In this document: positions 51,686 through 60,299 of the stretch, in pieces
Position numbering within the stretch: the first letter of the stretch is position 1
How the letters are laid out: each line of letters begins with the position of its first letter
NCBI RefSeq assembly: GCF_003479805.1
Contig: NZ_QUHV01000002.1
Span: 163,676-227,675 of the forward strand
Source of the DNA: Collinsella sp. AF08-23
Lineage (GTDB): Bacteria; Actinomycetota; Coriobacteriia; Coriobacteriales; Coriobacteriaceae
DNA length: 64,000 bases
Reading direction: 5' to 3'
Translations under genes and position numbers: made by a program
Notes under the pieces: model-generated
Seen by the model: only the letters and a program-made list of their open reading frames with translations
Told to the model about the DNA's origin: nothing
Databases searched by the model: none

Positions 51686-51713
51686 ATCTTGCAACGCAGG
51701 ATTGCAAGATTTA
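51686..51713. terminator. Hairpin between response regulator and XRE genes
   Basis: ATCTTGCAA / TTGCAAGAT (51686-51694, 51702-51710) with a 7-nt loop and TTTAT partly following on the plus strand. It ends at the XRE stop codon. Short U-tract, so moderate. Confidence 0.5.
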
Positions 51714-52079
51714 TCCAATCCGCCAGCCTTTCACGGTGGTTTGCATGATGTCGAGGATGCTGTGGCGGATATTGGGCGGGCAGGAACGGAACAGTTTGAT
51801 GGCGTGAAGCTCCTCCTCGGTGAGTGGTTCGTAGCGGGCGGGCTCGTCATGCTCGGGGGTGGAGGCAAACCCGAGGATGTCGTTGGGCGTGCAGCAAAGG
51901 CGTTCGGCCAGGGCGGTGATACGCCCTGCCCCCAATTCAATGCGCCCGCTTTCCCAAGAGCTGTACGTCGCTTTGCTTACACCAAGGTCGTAGGCGATTT
52001 CCGTCTGCGTAAGGCCACGCGCTTTGCGCAGTCGGGCAAGTTGCGTCTTGCCCCGCTCAGTTTTGTCTTGCTTACCCAT
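51711..52079 (-). CDS. XRE-family (Cro/CI-type HTH) regulator
   Basis: The protein has 122 residues. HTH_3 domain at about 13-67: LARLRKARGLTQTEIAYDLG, then SKATYSSWESGRIELGAGRI. The C-terminal half (EPLTEEELHAIKLFRSCPPN) is a small helical domain of unknown role. It is expressed leftward, away from the capsule operon, and shares the 366-bp gap with it. It might control its own gene or the capsule promoter. Confidence 0.88.
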   Translation of the reverse strand: MGKQDKTERGKTQLARLRKARGLTQTEIAYDLGVSKATYSSWESGRIELGAGRITALAERLCCTPNDILGFASTPEHDEPARYEPLTEEELHAIKLFRSCPPNIRHSILDIMQTTVKGWRIG

Positions 52080-52445
52080 TTGGTGCCTCCAGTTTTAGCG
52101 ATAGGAAACACACTGCTGGGTTTTCTGTAATTAGTTCGTTAATAATAAATATTATGGAGAGAATCGCCTAAAGGGTTTATTAATAGTAAACTTGACCAAG
52201 CGATAAGCTGATATCCACCGCCCGCATATTTTAGGGGGAGGGGTATCGGTAACTGCCGTTGCCAATAGGCGGCGTGTCCATACCCTCTTGTCGACGTGGT
52301 GCCAAGAGCAGACCTCGGTGGGTTGGGGAATGTATAGCGGACGTTTTGCCGGTCATGCACCGGGTGGGCGTAGCCATAGGGCTCGCCTTAGCATGCGTCC
52401 GTCTGAGCATTTCCCGCCCTCGATAGGAATGTTCTTAAGGCGGTG
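52080..52445. other. Promoter and leader region of the capsule operon
   Basis: AT-rich at 52125-52195 (TTAATAATAAATATTATGG and a TTTATTAATAGTAAAC tract), suited to divergent promoters for the XRE and LoaP-like genes, though I cannot fix -35/-10 pairs. From 52200 to 52440 it is GC-richer with no gene, i.e. a likely untranslated leader of about 240 nt. Confidence 0.5.
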
Positions 52446-53024
52446 ATGTACGTGCAGTGGTATGTGATCCAGGTGATGAAAGGGCGCGAAGACGCTATGG
52501 CCTCGCTGATTGGCCGCGTTGTACCCAAGCGCCTGTTGCAAGAAGTGTTTTCACCTAAATACGAGACCGAGATCAAGGTTCGCGGCCGGTGGGTTCCCGT
52601 GCAAAAGCCCTTGCTACCGGGGTACCTCATCGCGGTGTGCGATGACCCCAAAGCGGTTGAGGCCATGCTGCTCGACATGGACGAATTCGCGAGGCTGCTG
52701 GCCCAAGGCAATGAGTTTGTGCCGCTGGCGCCCGACGAGGTCGAGATTATTGGTGGCTTCACCAAGCCCGGGAATCGCGTGGTGCCCATGAGCATTGGCG
52801 TGAAAGACGGCGACCGCGTGGTGGTGACGGGCGGTCCGCTGGTGGGCCACGAAGCCATGGTCAAGGAGATCTGGCGTCGTAAGAGCATTGCGATTCTCGA
52901 GGTCAACATGTGTGGCCGCGTGGTGACCACACGCGTTGGCCTGGGCGTTCTTTCCAAGGAGAAGTGGCTGATGCGTGACCTTCGCATCGAGCACGAAACC
53001 GCACCTGAAAGGGGTGTTGCGTGA
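52446..53024 (+). CDS. loaP: NusG-like transcription antiterminator, LoaP type
   Basis: The protein has 192 residues. The NGN domain begins MYVQWYVIQVMKGREDAM and includes VQKPLLPGYLIAVC. The KOW part is VKDGDRVVVTGGPLVGHEAM, then VKEIWRRKSIAILEV. Specialised NusG paralogues of the LoaP group sit at the head of long polysaccharide or antibiotic operons and allow RNA polymerase to read through terminators. AAGG lies 5 nt before ATG 52446; GTG 52443 is an alternative. It is the first gene of the capsule locus. Confidence 0.85.
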   Translation: MYVQWYVIQVMKGREDAMASLIGRVVPKRLLQEVFSPKYETEIKVRGRWVPVQKPLLPGYLIAVCDDPKAVEAMLLDMDEFARLLAQGNEFVPLAPDEVEIIGGFTKPGNRVVPMSIGVKDGDRVVVTGGPLVGHEAMVKEIWRRKSIAILEVNMCGRVVTTRVGLGVLSKEKWLMRDLRIEHETAPERGVA

Positions 53025-53173
53025 ATCAAGGGGGGGGGCTAGCTCCTTGCTAGAAAAAATCGGCACAGGCGCGACCTGCAACGAGGTTGCGCGTGCGAGT
53101 TGGGCGGACGGGCCGTGCCTGTTCGCTCTTTTGTGCTGCGGAGCGGATCTGCGCGGGCGCGAAGTGGTGAGCC

Positions 53174-53941
53174 ATGAGTAGCGAGTACATGGACGAGATG
53201 CAGAGCGGTGCCTCGGGCACTGGCGCGGTTCCCGAGGACGGGGAGCGCTCGGTGCGCAGGCTGTCCCGGGGCGAGTTCGTCGCGCCGCCCAGGGACGACT
53301 CGGTCCCGGCCCCCAGGCCCGGCGGCGCGGGCTACCGCGCGGTCAAGCGGGCCTTCGACCTCGCGTTCAGCTTGGTCGTCATCGCGGTCCTCGCGGTGCC
53401 CGTGGCGCTCCTGTGCCTGGCGATCGTCCTCGACAGCCCCGGCGCGCCCTTCTTCCGCCAGGAGCGCGTGGGCCTCGGCGGCAGGAGAATCTACATCTGG
53501 AAGCTGCGCAGCATGGTCCCCGACGCGCACTCCAACCCCGGGCGCTACATGACGCCCGAGCAGCTCGAGACCTGGAGGCGCGAGCAGAAGCTCGACGACG
53601 ACCCGCGCGTCACGCGCGTGGGGCGCCTCCTGCGCCGGACGAGCCTGGACGAGCTGCCGCAGTTCATCAACGTGCTCACGGGCGACCTGTCCGTGATCGG
53701 CCCCAGGCCTGTGACCCTCGAGGAGACCTACGAGTTCGGGGACGCGCGCGACGAGTTCCTCTCATGCAAGCCCGGCATCACCGGATGGTGGCAGGTGACC
53801 GAGCGCAACGCCGCCACGTGGGAGAACGGCGAGCGCCAGCTGCTCGAGCTCTTCTACGTGCGACACGCGAGCCTGGCGCTCGACCTCAGGATCTTCGTCC
53901 GAACGTTCAAGGCCATGTTCGTGGAGAGGACGGGGAAGTGA
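53174..53941 (+). CDS. Undecaprenyl-phosphate sugar phosphotransferase (initiating, WbaP/WcaJ-type)
   Basis: The protein has 255 residues. One N-terminal membrane segment (about 60-82, FDLAFSLVVIAVLAVPVALL) precedes the bacterial sugar transferase domain with FRQERVGLGGRRIYIWKLRS, SLDELPQFINVL, GDLSVIGPRP and GITGWWQV. It transfers a sugar-1-phosphate to undecaprenyl phosphate, the first step of repeat-unit assembly at the inner face of the membrane. Very GC-rich, unlike the genes after it. Only a weak ribosome binding site is seen. Confidence 0.92.
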   Translation: MSSEYMDEMQSGASGTGAVPEDGERSVRRLSRGEFVAPPRDDSVPAPRPGGAGYRAVKRAFDLAFSLVVIAVLAVPVALLCLAIVLDSPGAPFFRQERVGLGGRRIYIWKLRSMVPDAHSNPGRYMTPEQLETWRREQKLDDDPRVTRVGRLLRRTSLDELPQFINVLTGDLSVIGPRPVTLEETYEFGDARDEFLSCKPGITGWWQVTERNAATWENGERQLLELFYVRHASLALDLRIFVRTFKAMFVERTGK

Positions 53942-54717
53942 CGGTGGACATCGAAAAGTCGCTAGTATCGATTGTGATGCCTCTTTACAATGCCGAGCCA
54001 TTTCTTGCCGAAACGATCAATTCGATAATTGCACAGACTTATAAAAACTGGGAACTCATTATTGTGGATGACTGTTCAACTGATTCGTCCCTTACGACCG
54101 CGCGCAGGCATGCAAAACGCGACTCGCGGATCAGGGTTTATTCGAATGCGCACAATATGGGGGCCGCCAAGTCACGCAACGCGGGTTTAAAATGTGTTAA
54201 AGGTGATTATCTGGCGTTTATGGATGCCGATGACGTATGGGTGCCCGAGAAGCTTGAGCATCAGCTGGCCTATATGAAGAGCTTCGGTCTTGGTATGTGC
54301 TTTACGTCATACGAGACGATTGAATCCGACGGTTCACATAGGAATTATGTTCACGTTCCGAAGAGCATTACTTACGACGGATTTCTCAAGAATACTATCA
54401 CGTGCAGCCATACCATTGCATTCGACCTTTCGATGGTTTCAATTAAAATGCTTGTCTGCCCTGACTATGGGAACGATTTTGATTTTCCAGAAGATATGGT
54501 TGTTTGGCTTCAAGTGCTGAAAAACGGCATTGCCGCTGGCGGCTTGGATGAGGTGCTTGCAAAGAACAGGAAGCACAGAGGCTCTCGTTCTTCAAATAAG
54601 CTTCACGCTGTGGCGCGAACGTGGAACGCATATAGAAAGATTGAAAGAATCAATCCATTTTATGCGACGTATTGTCTATTTTGGCAGCTGACTCATGCTG
54701 TATTGAAAAGAATATAG
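53938..54717 (+). CDS. Glycosyltransferase family 2
   Basis: The protein has 259 residues from GTG 53938, which overlaps the preceding stop (GTGA). GT-A fold: VSIVMPLYNAEPFLAETINS, IIVDDCSTDSS, KSRNAGLKCVKGDYLAFMDA and DADD (metal-binding DxD). It adds a sugar to the lipid-linked repeat unit. Base composition falls to about 40-50% GC from here, showing that the transferred or variable part of the locus begins at this point. Confidence 0.9.
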   Translation: MTVDIEKSLVSIVMPLYNAEPFLAETINSIIAQTYKNWELIIVDDCSTDSSLTTARRHAKRDSRIRVYSNAHNMGAAKSRNAGLKCVKGDYLAFMDADDVWVPEKLEHQLAYMKSFGLGMCFTSYETIESDGSHRNYVHVPKSITYDGFLKNTITCSHTIAFDLSMVSIKMLVCPDYGNDFDFPEDMVVWLQVLKNGIAAGGLDEVLAKNRKHRGSRSSNKLHAVARTWNAYRKIERINPFYATYCLFWQLTHAVLKRI

Positions 54718-54729
54718 GATTTCCTTAGC

Positions 54730-55824
54730 ATGAAAATACTATTTCTATCAAATTTGGAGTACGAAGGCTTCGCAGGCCCCACCTATTGCGTCCCTGCATT
54801 AATCTCCGCGGTGTCCAAAATAGATAATGTGATTTGGTATAACTTTCAAAATGTTACGCGTGAAGAGTGGAGGACGCTGCCGTTCTATAGGGATCCTAGC
54901 GATTTTGCATTTGGAATTAAAACGTTTTGCAGAAATTACTGGCGTCCTGACCTTATTGTTTTCGAGGGGTTTTACGCTTTTCACCCGAATGCGACTCTGC
55001 TTCATGTGCTTTCTTCGGGGATACCGTATGTAATTGAACCTCACTGCGCCCTTACTACAGGCGATCAAGGGAAGAAAGCCTTAAAGAAGCGGGTTTGCAA
55101 CGCGCTTTTTTATACACACTTCGCGCGTGGCGCAGCAGCGATTCACTATCTTACTAAAAAGGAGCGAGATGAGTCCGGTCAACGGTGGAATTCAAGCTTC
55201 TTTATAGAGCCTAACGGAATCGCGGTGCCAGATGAGATTCCGAACCGGGAAACCTGGCATGGAGACACACCTGAAATTGTATTTGTAGGCAGAATTGAGC
55301 CTTATCAGAAAGGTCTCGATATTCTATTTGACGCATTGGAATTAATTAAAAGTCGATCGGGGGCTTTAAGGTTTCATTTGTCGATTTACGGCAATTCGGT
55401 TGATGGGTCCGCCGAAAAACTAAAGAAACGGATTGAGCTTGAAGGCTTAGCGAAAATGGTTTCGATTTGCGAACCCGTCTTCGATGAAAGGAAAGACGCG
55501 GTTCTACGCTCTGCAGATTTGTTCTTACTCACATCGCGATATGAGGGAATGCCTATGGGCCTGCTTGAGGCGTGCGCATATGGACTGCCAAGTATTGTTA
55601 CGACTGGAACGAATATGGGCGACGTTATCCAGGATGAGGGCGCTGGTTGGGTTTGCCCCGTGGCGGCGCTCTCGATTGCTGATGCTATCGAGCGCGCCGT
55701 GGCTTCAGCTGATGATTATAGTTTCAGGTCGGCTGCCGCACGGCATGTTGCGGAAAGGTTTTCCTGGCAGGCTATAGCGACCTCGATTCACAACGATTAC
55801 TGCAAGGTGGTCGCTTGCGAATGA
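54730..55824 (+). CDS. Glycosyltransferase family 4
   Basis: The protein has 364 residues. GT-B fold; the C-terminal half has VFVGRIEPYQKGLDILFDAL, DLFLLTSRYEGMPMGLLEAC and the E-x7-E retaining-enzyme pattern around the latter. The N-terminus starts MKILFLSNLEYEGFAGPTYC. It transfers a sugar from a nucleotide donor. It is 12 bp after the GT2 gene and overlaps the next gene by 4 bp. Confidence 0.9.
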   Translation: MKILFLSNLEYEGFAGPTYCVPALISAVSKIDNVIWYNFQNVTREEWRTLPFYRDPSDFAFGIKTFCRNYWRPDLIVFEGFYAFHPNATLLHVLSSGIPYVIEPHCALTTGDQGKKALKKRVCNALFYTHFARGAAAIHYLTKKERDESGQRWNSSFFIEPNGIAVPDEIPNRETWHGDTPEIVFVGRIEPYQKGLDILFDALELIKSRSGALRFHLSIYGNSVDGSAEKLKKRIELEGLAKMVSICEPVFDERKDAVLRSADLFLLTSRYEGMPMGLLEACAYGLPSIVTTGTNMGDVIQDEGAGWVCPVAALSIADAIERAVASADDYSFRSAAARHVAERFSWQAIATSIHNDYCKVVACE

Positions 55825-56870
55825 TGATCTACACGCTAGAAATGATTCTGATTGGCGTTCTTGCCGCGATTATAGGCGTCGGAAAAACGAAAGACGCTCG
55901 AAAACGCTATGTCGTGGCAGTATGCATTATGTTGACATTGGTATCGGGTTTGCGCAGCTACACAGTTGGGGTGGATACCCTTCAGTATTGGAATGCATAC
56001 CTTACGGCCTGGGCGGATCATTCTTGGTATGAGAGTGGTTTCCTTTGGCTGTTGCGGGCTCTGAATTCGATGAGTGAAAATCCGCAGCTGCTTTTGTTTT
56101 TTACCAGCGCGGTAATGACAGGTTGCGTTGGCTATGCGATCTGCCGGTTTAACTGCAATCCCATCATCGCTTTTTTTCTTTATATTACGCTTCTTACATA
56201 CGCTACATTTATGAATCTAATGCGTCAGGGGCTTGCTGCTGCAATCCTCGTTGCTGCTTTGCCCTGGCTTGCATCGGGTAAACGTTTGCGCTTCGTTTTC
56301 GCGGTACTAATAAGTTCCCTATTTCACTCCACGGCGATTGTTATGCTGGCTCTTGTTCCGCTTGCACTAATCAAGCCGTCCAGGAGGATAGTGTTAGGAT
56401 ATGGAGCCGGAGCGATTGCTTTAGCTATTTCCCCTGATTTTATCTGGAGTTTCATCGAAGGCAACTTCGATAAATACTCGACGTATAGCGCATCTGCGTG
56501 GTCTGGCGGCAATACGCTCGCCGCTCCACTCATGACAATTATGGATATCTTACTGCTGGCAATCGCTCATGTGTTCGGAGGTTGTCCAGAAGGTGCTGAG
56601 GAAGAGGAACGTGTCCTCTTCCATGGAACTATGCTCCAAATTTCGTTTCAGTTTCTCGCTTGCTTCGTTAACATTTTTCAAAGATTGACGACGTATACTT
56701 CTATTTTTTTAGTTCTTTATACGGCACAGAGATTTTTAAGAGTTGACACAAAGCTCAAATTCTTGGTTATGTACTTCATCTTTGGCGTTACCACAGCCTT
56801 TTTCTTCGTAATCATGATTTATCGACCAGAGTGGCACGGTGTCGTACCGTTCTCCTTTTTCTGGCAGTAG
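55821..56870 (+). CDS. EpsG/Wzy-type polysaccharide polymerase
   Basis: The protein has 349 residues with about ten membrane helices. It starts MMIYTLEMILIGVLAAIIG; GLRSYTVGVDTLQYWNAY is the EpsG-family segment after the first helices, followed by NLMRQGLAAAILVAA. EpsG/Wzy proteins join repeat units on the outer face of the membrane. ATG 55821 overlaps the previous stop; AAGGTGG lies about 9 nt upstream. Confidence 0.85.
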   Translation: MMIYTLEMILIGVLAAIIGVGKTKDARKRYVVAVCIMLTLVSGLRSYTVGVDTLQYWNAYLTAWADHSWYESGFLWLLRALNSMSENPQLLLFFTSAVMTGCVGYAICRFNCNPIIAFFLYITLLTYATFMNLMRQGLAAAILVAALPWLASGKRLRFVFAVLISSLFHSTAIVMLALVPLALIKPSRRIVLGYGAGAIALAISPDFIWSFIEGNFDKYSTYSASAWSGGNTLAAPLMTIMDILLLAIAHVFGGCPEGAEEEERVLFHGTMLQISFQFLACFVNIFQRLTTYTSIFLVLYTAQRFLRVDTKLKFLVMYFIFGVTTAFFFVIMIYRPEWHGVVPFSFFWQ

Positions 56871-56888
56871 TAGTTGGGAAATGTGCAT

Positions 56889-58010
56889 ATGAGTGTTGTC
56901 CTAGACAAGATAATGCGTGCAGCCAAGCATGCGATGCTATCGAGTAATCCTGTGTACCGGTTTGAGAAAATGCGGCTGGCAAGAAAACGGGGTCACTTGA
57001 ATCTCCCCAGCTATGAAGAGGCTCGTGCCCGTTTGCTTGGGCTTAGGCCACCGCTGGATATAACGCCGCCTAAAGCACATTCTCTGTGGCCCGAGGTGCC
57101 GAAATACGATACCTCTGTCATAGTTCCCTGCTATAACGCTGCACCTTTTGTTGAGCAGTCAATACATTCAGTGCTTTGCCAAAAATGCGCTGCATCTTTT
57201 GAGGTGATAGCCATAGACGACGGGTCAACCGATGGAACTCCTTTCATACTTGATTCGATGGCGGAGGGTGATGAAAGAGTTTCTGTTGTGCATCAGGACA
57301 ATAAGGGGTTCAGTGGAGCACGAAATGTCGGTATATCAAGAATCCAAGGGTCTTCGATCGTATTCTTGGATTCCGATGATGCTCTTGCCCCCGGGGCGTT
57401 GCAAGCTCTGTACGACAAGTTAAAGTCTTCTGGTGCTGATTATGTCACCGGACGATATACATATATTGATGAACGCGGATACAGGTTACCGCTGGCAGCT
57501 CGCCGGCCTGCGGGTGTTCCTTGGGGACGAATTTACAATCGAGAGGTTTGGCGTCGATTGGAATTTCCTGAGAACGTGTGGTTTGAGGACACCGTGCATG
57601 CCTACATGGTCCGTCCGTGCTTTTCTGAAGCCGTAGTGGATCGGGCCGTCTATTACTATCGCAAGCAGTCTGGCTCAATTACGGCGACAAGCCGGAATAG
57701 TAAACGGTCGGTTGATACATATTTCGTTACCGAAGCGATGCTGTCGTGGCGCAACGCGTTTGGGCTTGCTTTTGATCAAGCGACATATGATCAGACGTTG
57801 TATCAACTTGGCCCCTTGTTGATTAGCAGAACGATTGCACTGGACGAGGAGGAGCTGGCCTGCTGTTTTGTTTGTGCTCAAGCTCTATTGACTTCTGCGG
57901 GGGAAGACGTCGCTAGCACGAGTCATTGTGCAGAAAAGTGGCTTGACCTTGATTCCTCTTTAAGATGCGGAGATTTTGAATTGTGGCGTGCTGCTTCACG
58001 CTCAATTTAG
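56889..58010 (+). CDS. Glycosyltransferase family 2 (second)
   Basis: The protein has 373 residues. A basic N-terminal extension (about 1-75) precedes the GT-A domain: TSVIVPCYNAAPFVEQSIHS, IAIDDGSTDGT, GFSGARNVGISR, DSDD. ATG 56889 is preferred (GGGA about 8 nt upstream) over TTG 56874. It probably adds another sugar of the repeat unit. AT-rich, like its neighbours. Confidence 0.88.
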   Translation: MSVVLDKIMRAAKHAMLSSNPVYRFEKMRLARKRGHLNLPSYEEARARLLGLRPPLDITPPKAHSLWPEVPKYDTSVIVPCYNAAPFVEQSIHSVLCQKCAASFEVIAIDDGSTDGTPFILDSMAEGDERVSVVHQDNKGFSGARNVGISRIQGSSIVFLDSDDALAPGALQALYDKLKSSGADYVTGRYTYIDERGYRLPLAARRPAGVPWGRIYNREVWRRLEFPENVWFEDTVHAYMVRPCFSEAVVDRAVYYYRKQSGSITATSRNSKRSVDTYFVTEAMLSWRNAFGLAFDQATYDQTLYQLGPLLISRTIALDEEELACCFVCAQALLTSAGEDVASTSHCAEKWLDLDSSLRCGDFELWRAASRSI

Positions 58011-58053
58011 CTTGGAAAAATCAATTGGATTTCGATTAGAAACATGGGGCATC

Positions 58054-59286
58054 TTGAATAGTAAGGTTAATTTAGCAAAAAATGTTTTTTGGCAGTATGG
58101 ACTACAAGTTCTGAAGTATGTCTTCCCCTTTATTCTCGTGCCTTATCTTACACGCGTACTTGGAACGGGAGGCTACGCTGTTTACGCCTACGTGTTGTCT
58201 TTTATGGGCATCGTTCAGACTTTCGCGGATTTTGGATTTATGCTCTCAGGAACAAAGAGGGTTATCGATCTTCGAGACGAAAAAAAGGAGCTGTGCAGGC
58301 TTTTAGGGTCAATAACCATGGCAAGGATAGCTCTTGCTCTTATTTTGTGCGTAGGGGTGTTTTGCGCTTCTCAGTTTATTCCGCTTATGAGGAATAACAT
58401 GTTCTACGTACTTGTTGCTTTTCTTGCAACAGTGACACGAGCCCTGCTGCCGGATTTCATTTTTCAGGGATTCGAGGATATGGGGCCACTTACTACGCGA
58501 TTCTTTGTGTCAAAAATCGTAAGTGTCGGGCTTACCTTGATTCTGGTCCGCGCGCCTCAAGACCTAGTCCTCGTCGCTCTTGCCGATTTCATGGGCGGGT
58601 TAGTGGCGCTTGTGTGGAGTTTTGCAACTGCGCGAAATCGCTATGGTGTTCAAATCGCCCGAACTGGGATCGGCGAAGTTTTATCAGAGCTGAAGAGTTC
58701 GGCCGTTTACTGCATTTCAAATATTGGAACCACTCTCGTGTCTGGATTTACAACGTTTGTTGTGGGCGTTGTGCTCACAAATCCAACAGATGTGGCTTAT
58801 TGGTCGTTAGCACTTACGACTGTTAGTGCTGTGCAAGCGCTCTATACTCCGATATCGAACAGTCTTTATCCTTATGTGATGTCTCATCAAGATTTAGGGC
58901 TTGCAAAAAAACTCGGATTGTTGGCCGCTCCCGCACTTATAATCGGCACAATCGCTTATTGCTTACTTTCGCCGCAGATATTTCTTTTGTTGGGTGGCGA
59001 GGAGTATGTAAAAGGATCTTGGGTCATGGTTGCACTTGCGGCAGTTTTGCCCCTTTCGTTTTATTCTATTCTAATCGGATGGCCTGTTCTTGGGGCCATG
59101 GGAAGAGTTAAAGAGCTTACGGCTTCGACCTTAGTTTCCGGTCTTGTCAATGCAGCGTTGTTGTTCGGAATAAGCATGCTTGGACAAGCGTCACTTTTAT
59201 CAATATGTGTGGTTCGCTGCGTCGCCGAAGGCGTTTTGCTTGCGAGCAGGGCTTTGGCGTTGGCAAAGTGCCGCTCGCGTGGATGA
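58054..59286 (+). CDS. Polysaccharide flippase, Wzx/MATE-like
   Basis: The protein has 410 residues with about 12 helices. It starts (M)NSKVNLAKNVFWQYGLQVL and has VPYLTRVLGTGGYAVYAYVL and FGFMLSGTKRVIDLRD, the usual Wzx N-terminus. It moves the lipid-linked repeat across the membrane. TTG 58054 has GGGG 4 nt upstream; ATG/other in-frame starts back to 57976 overlap the previous gene and are less likely. Confidence 0.88.
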   Translation: MNSKVNLAKNVFWQYGLQVLKYVFPFILVPYLTRVLGTGGYAVYAYVLSFMGIVQTFADFGFMLSGTKRVIDLRDEKKELCRLLGSITMARIALALILCVGVFCASQFIPLMRNNMFYVLVAFLATVTRALLPDFIFQGFEDMGPLTTRFFVSKIVSVGLTLILVRAPQDLVLVALADFMGGLVALVWSFATARNRYGVQIARTGIGEVLSELKSSAVYCISNIGTTLVSGFTTFVVGVVLTNPTDVAYWSLALTTVSAVQALYTPISNSLYPYVMSHQDLGLAKKLGLLAAPALIIGTIAYCLLSPQIFLLLGGEEYVKGSWVMVALAAVLPLSFYSILIGWPVLGAMGRVKELTASTLVSGLVNAALLFGISMLGQASLLSICVVRCVAEGVLLASRALALAKCRSRG

Positions 59287-59432
59287 GGGGCGTGAATGTT
59301 GCCTACTAGATCAGCCTTCATGGCAAGCGGCTCATCTTGTTCAACGTGCACCACGGAGATTCTCATAAGAGGCAACAAACAATGAGGCGTTTTTAGAGGT
59401 TCAAAGCAGATTAGAAAGGTAGGGCAAAATAC

Positions 59433-60257
59433 ATGGAGCGCGAAAAACGATACCTGAATGAGCATGATATTAAAAATGCGCTATTGAGCATGCTGTCTGA
59501 ATTCGATTCAATTTGTCAGGCAAACGGTATTCGCTATTCGCTTGATAGCGGAACACTGCTTGGTGCGATTAGACATAAGGGATTTATTCCGTGGGACGAT
59601 GATATTGATCTCATTGTTCCACGGCCCGACTATGATTTACTTATCAGACATCCGGAGTGGCTTGTGGAGCCATATGGAGTAATCGTCCCTGGTGGAGAAG
59701 GGTCCCTGCATCCATTTGCAAAATTTATAAACAAGAAATGGCGCACTCAGGAGATAGGGTATGAGGGAATTGCTGAGGGACATCTCTGGATTGATTTATT
59801 TCCCGCAGATGCGGTTCCGGATGATAGTGAAGATGCGGAGCGAATTTGCGCAAGGCAGGCGAAGCTTGTTAGGGCATACGGTAGGTCCCTCATGCGTCCA
59901 AGCGCTGCCGGGAATAATAGGTTAAGAAAGCTGGGAAGAACTCTGCTCAGGCCATATTATAGGATGGCTTATCCGCCCAAAAAGACGCTGAAAACCATTG
60001 CCGCCAATGCGCAGAGAATTTCTTATGGCAGTACGGAGAATGTTTCGAACATAACGTGGCCAATAGCGGTCAAAGACCGATGGTTTCCGGCTGAGGACTT
60101 CGATAATCTCGTTGAAGTGGAGTTTGAGGGAAGATTATTTAAGGCTATTCCGCATTGGGACCGCTACTTAACGGGTCTTTACGGGAACTACATGGCGTTG
60201 CCTCCTGCTGAAAAGCAGGTCCGTCATGGTTTTAAAGTATGGGCTTCTGAGGAATGA
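59433..60257 (+). CDS. licD: LicD-family phosphotransferase
   Basis: The protein has 274 residues. The nucleotidyltransferase-fold LicD motif is clear: DSGTLLGAIRHKGFIPWDDD followed by IDLIVPRPDYD. LicD proteins transfer a phospho-alcohol (phosphocholine in pneumococcus) from a CDP-carrier to a glycan. GAAAGG lies about 11 nt before the ATG. A 146-bp gap separates it from wzx. With the cytidylyltransferase downstream it suggests decoration of the polymer by a CDP-activated group. Confidence 0.88.
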   Translation: MEREKRYLNEHDIKNALLSMLSEFDSICQANGIRYSLDSGTLLGAIRHKGFIPWDDDIDLIVPRPDYDLLIRHPEWLVEPYGVIVPGGEGSLHPFAKFINKKWRTQEIGYEGIAEGHLWIDLFPADAVPDDSEDAERICARQAKLVRAYGRSLMRPSAAGNNRLRKLGRTLLRPYYRMAYPPKKTLKTIAANAQRISYGSTENVSNITWPIAVKDRWFPAEDFDNLVEVEFEGRLFKAIPHWDRYLTGLYGNYMALPPAEKQVRHGFKVWASEE

Positions 60258-60299
60258 AAAATCAATAGTTGCTTGACAACGCTTTTGCGGGTGGTAAAG

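Noticed and set aside
52975..53181. A 68-codon plus frame between the LoaP-like gene and the sugar transferase
   Set aside because: It begins inside the LoaP gene without a ribosome binding site, crosses the nine-G run and has no recognisable composition of a real protein.
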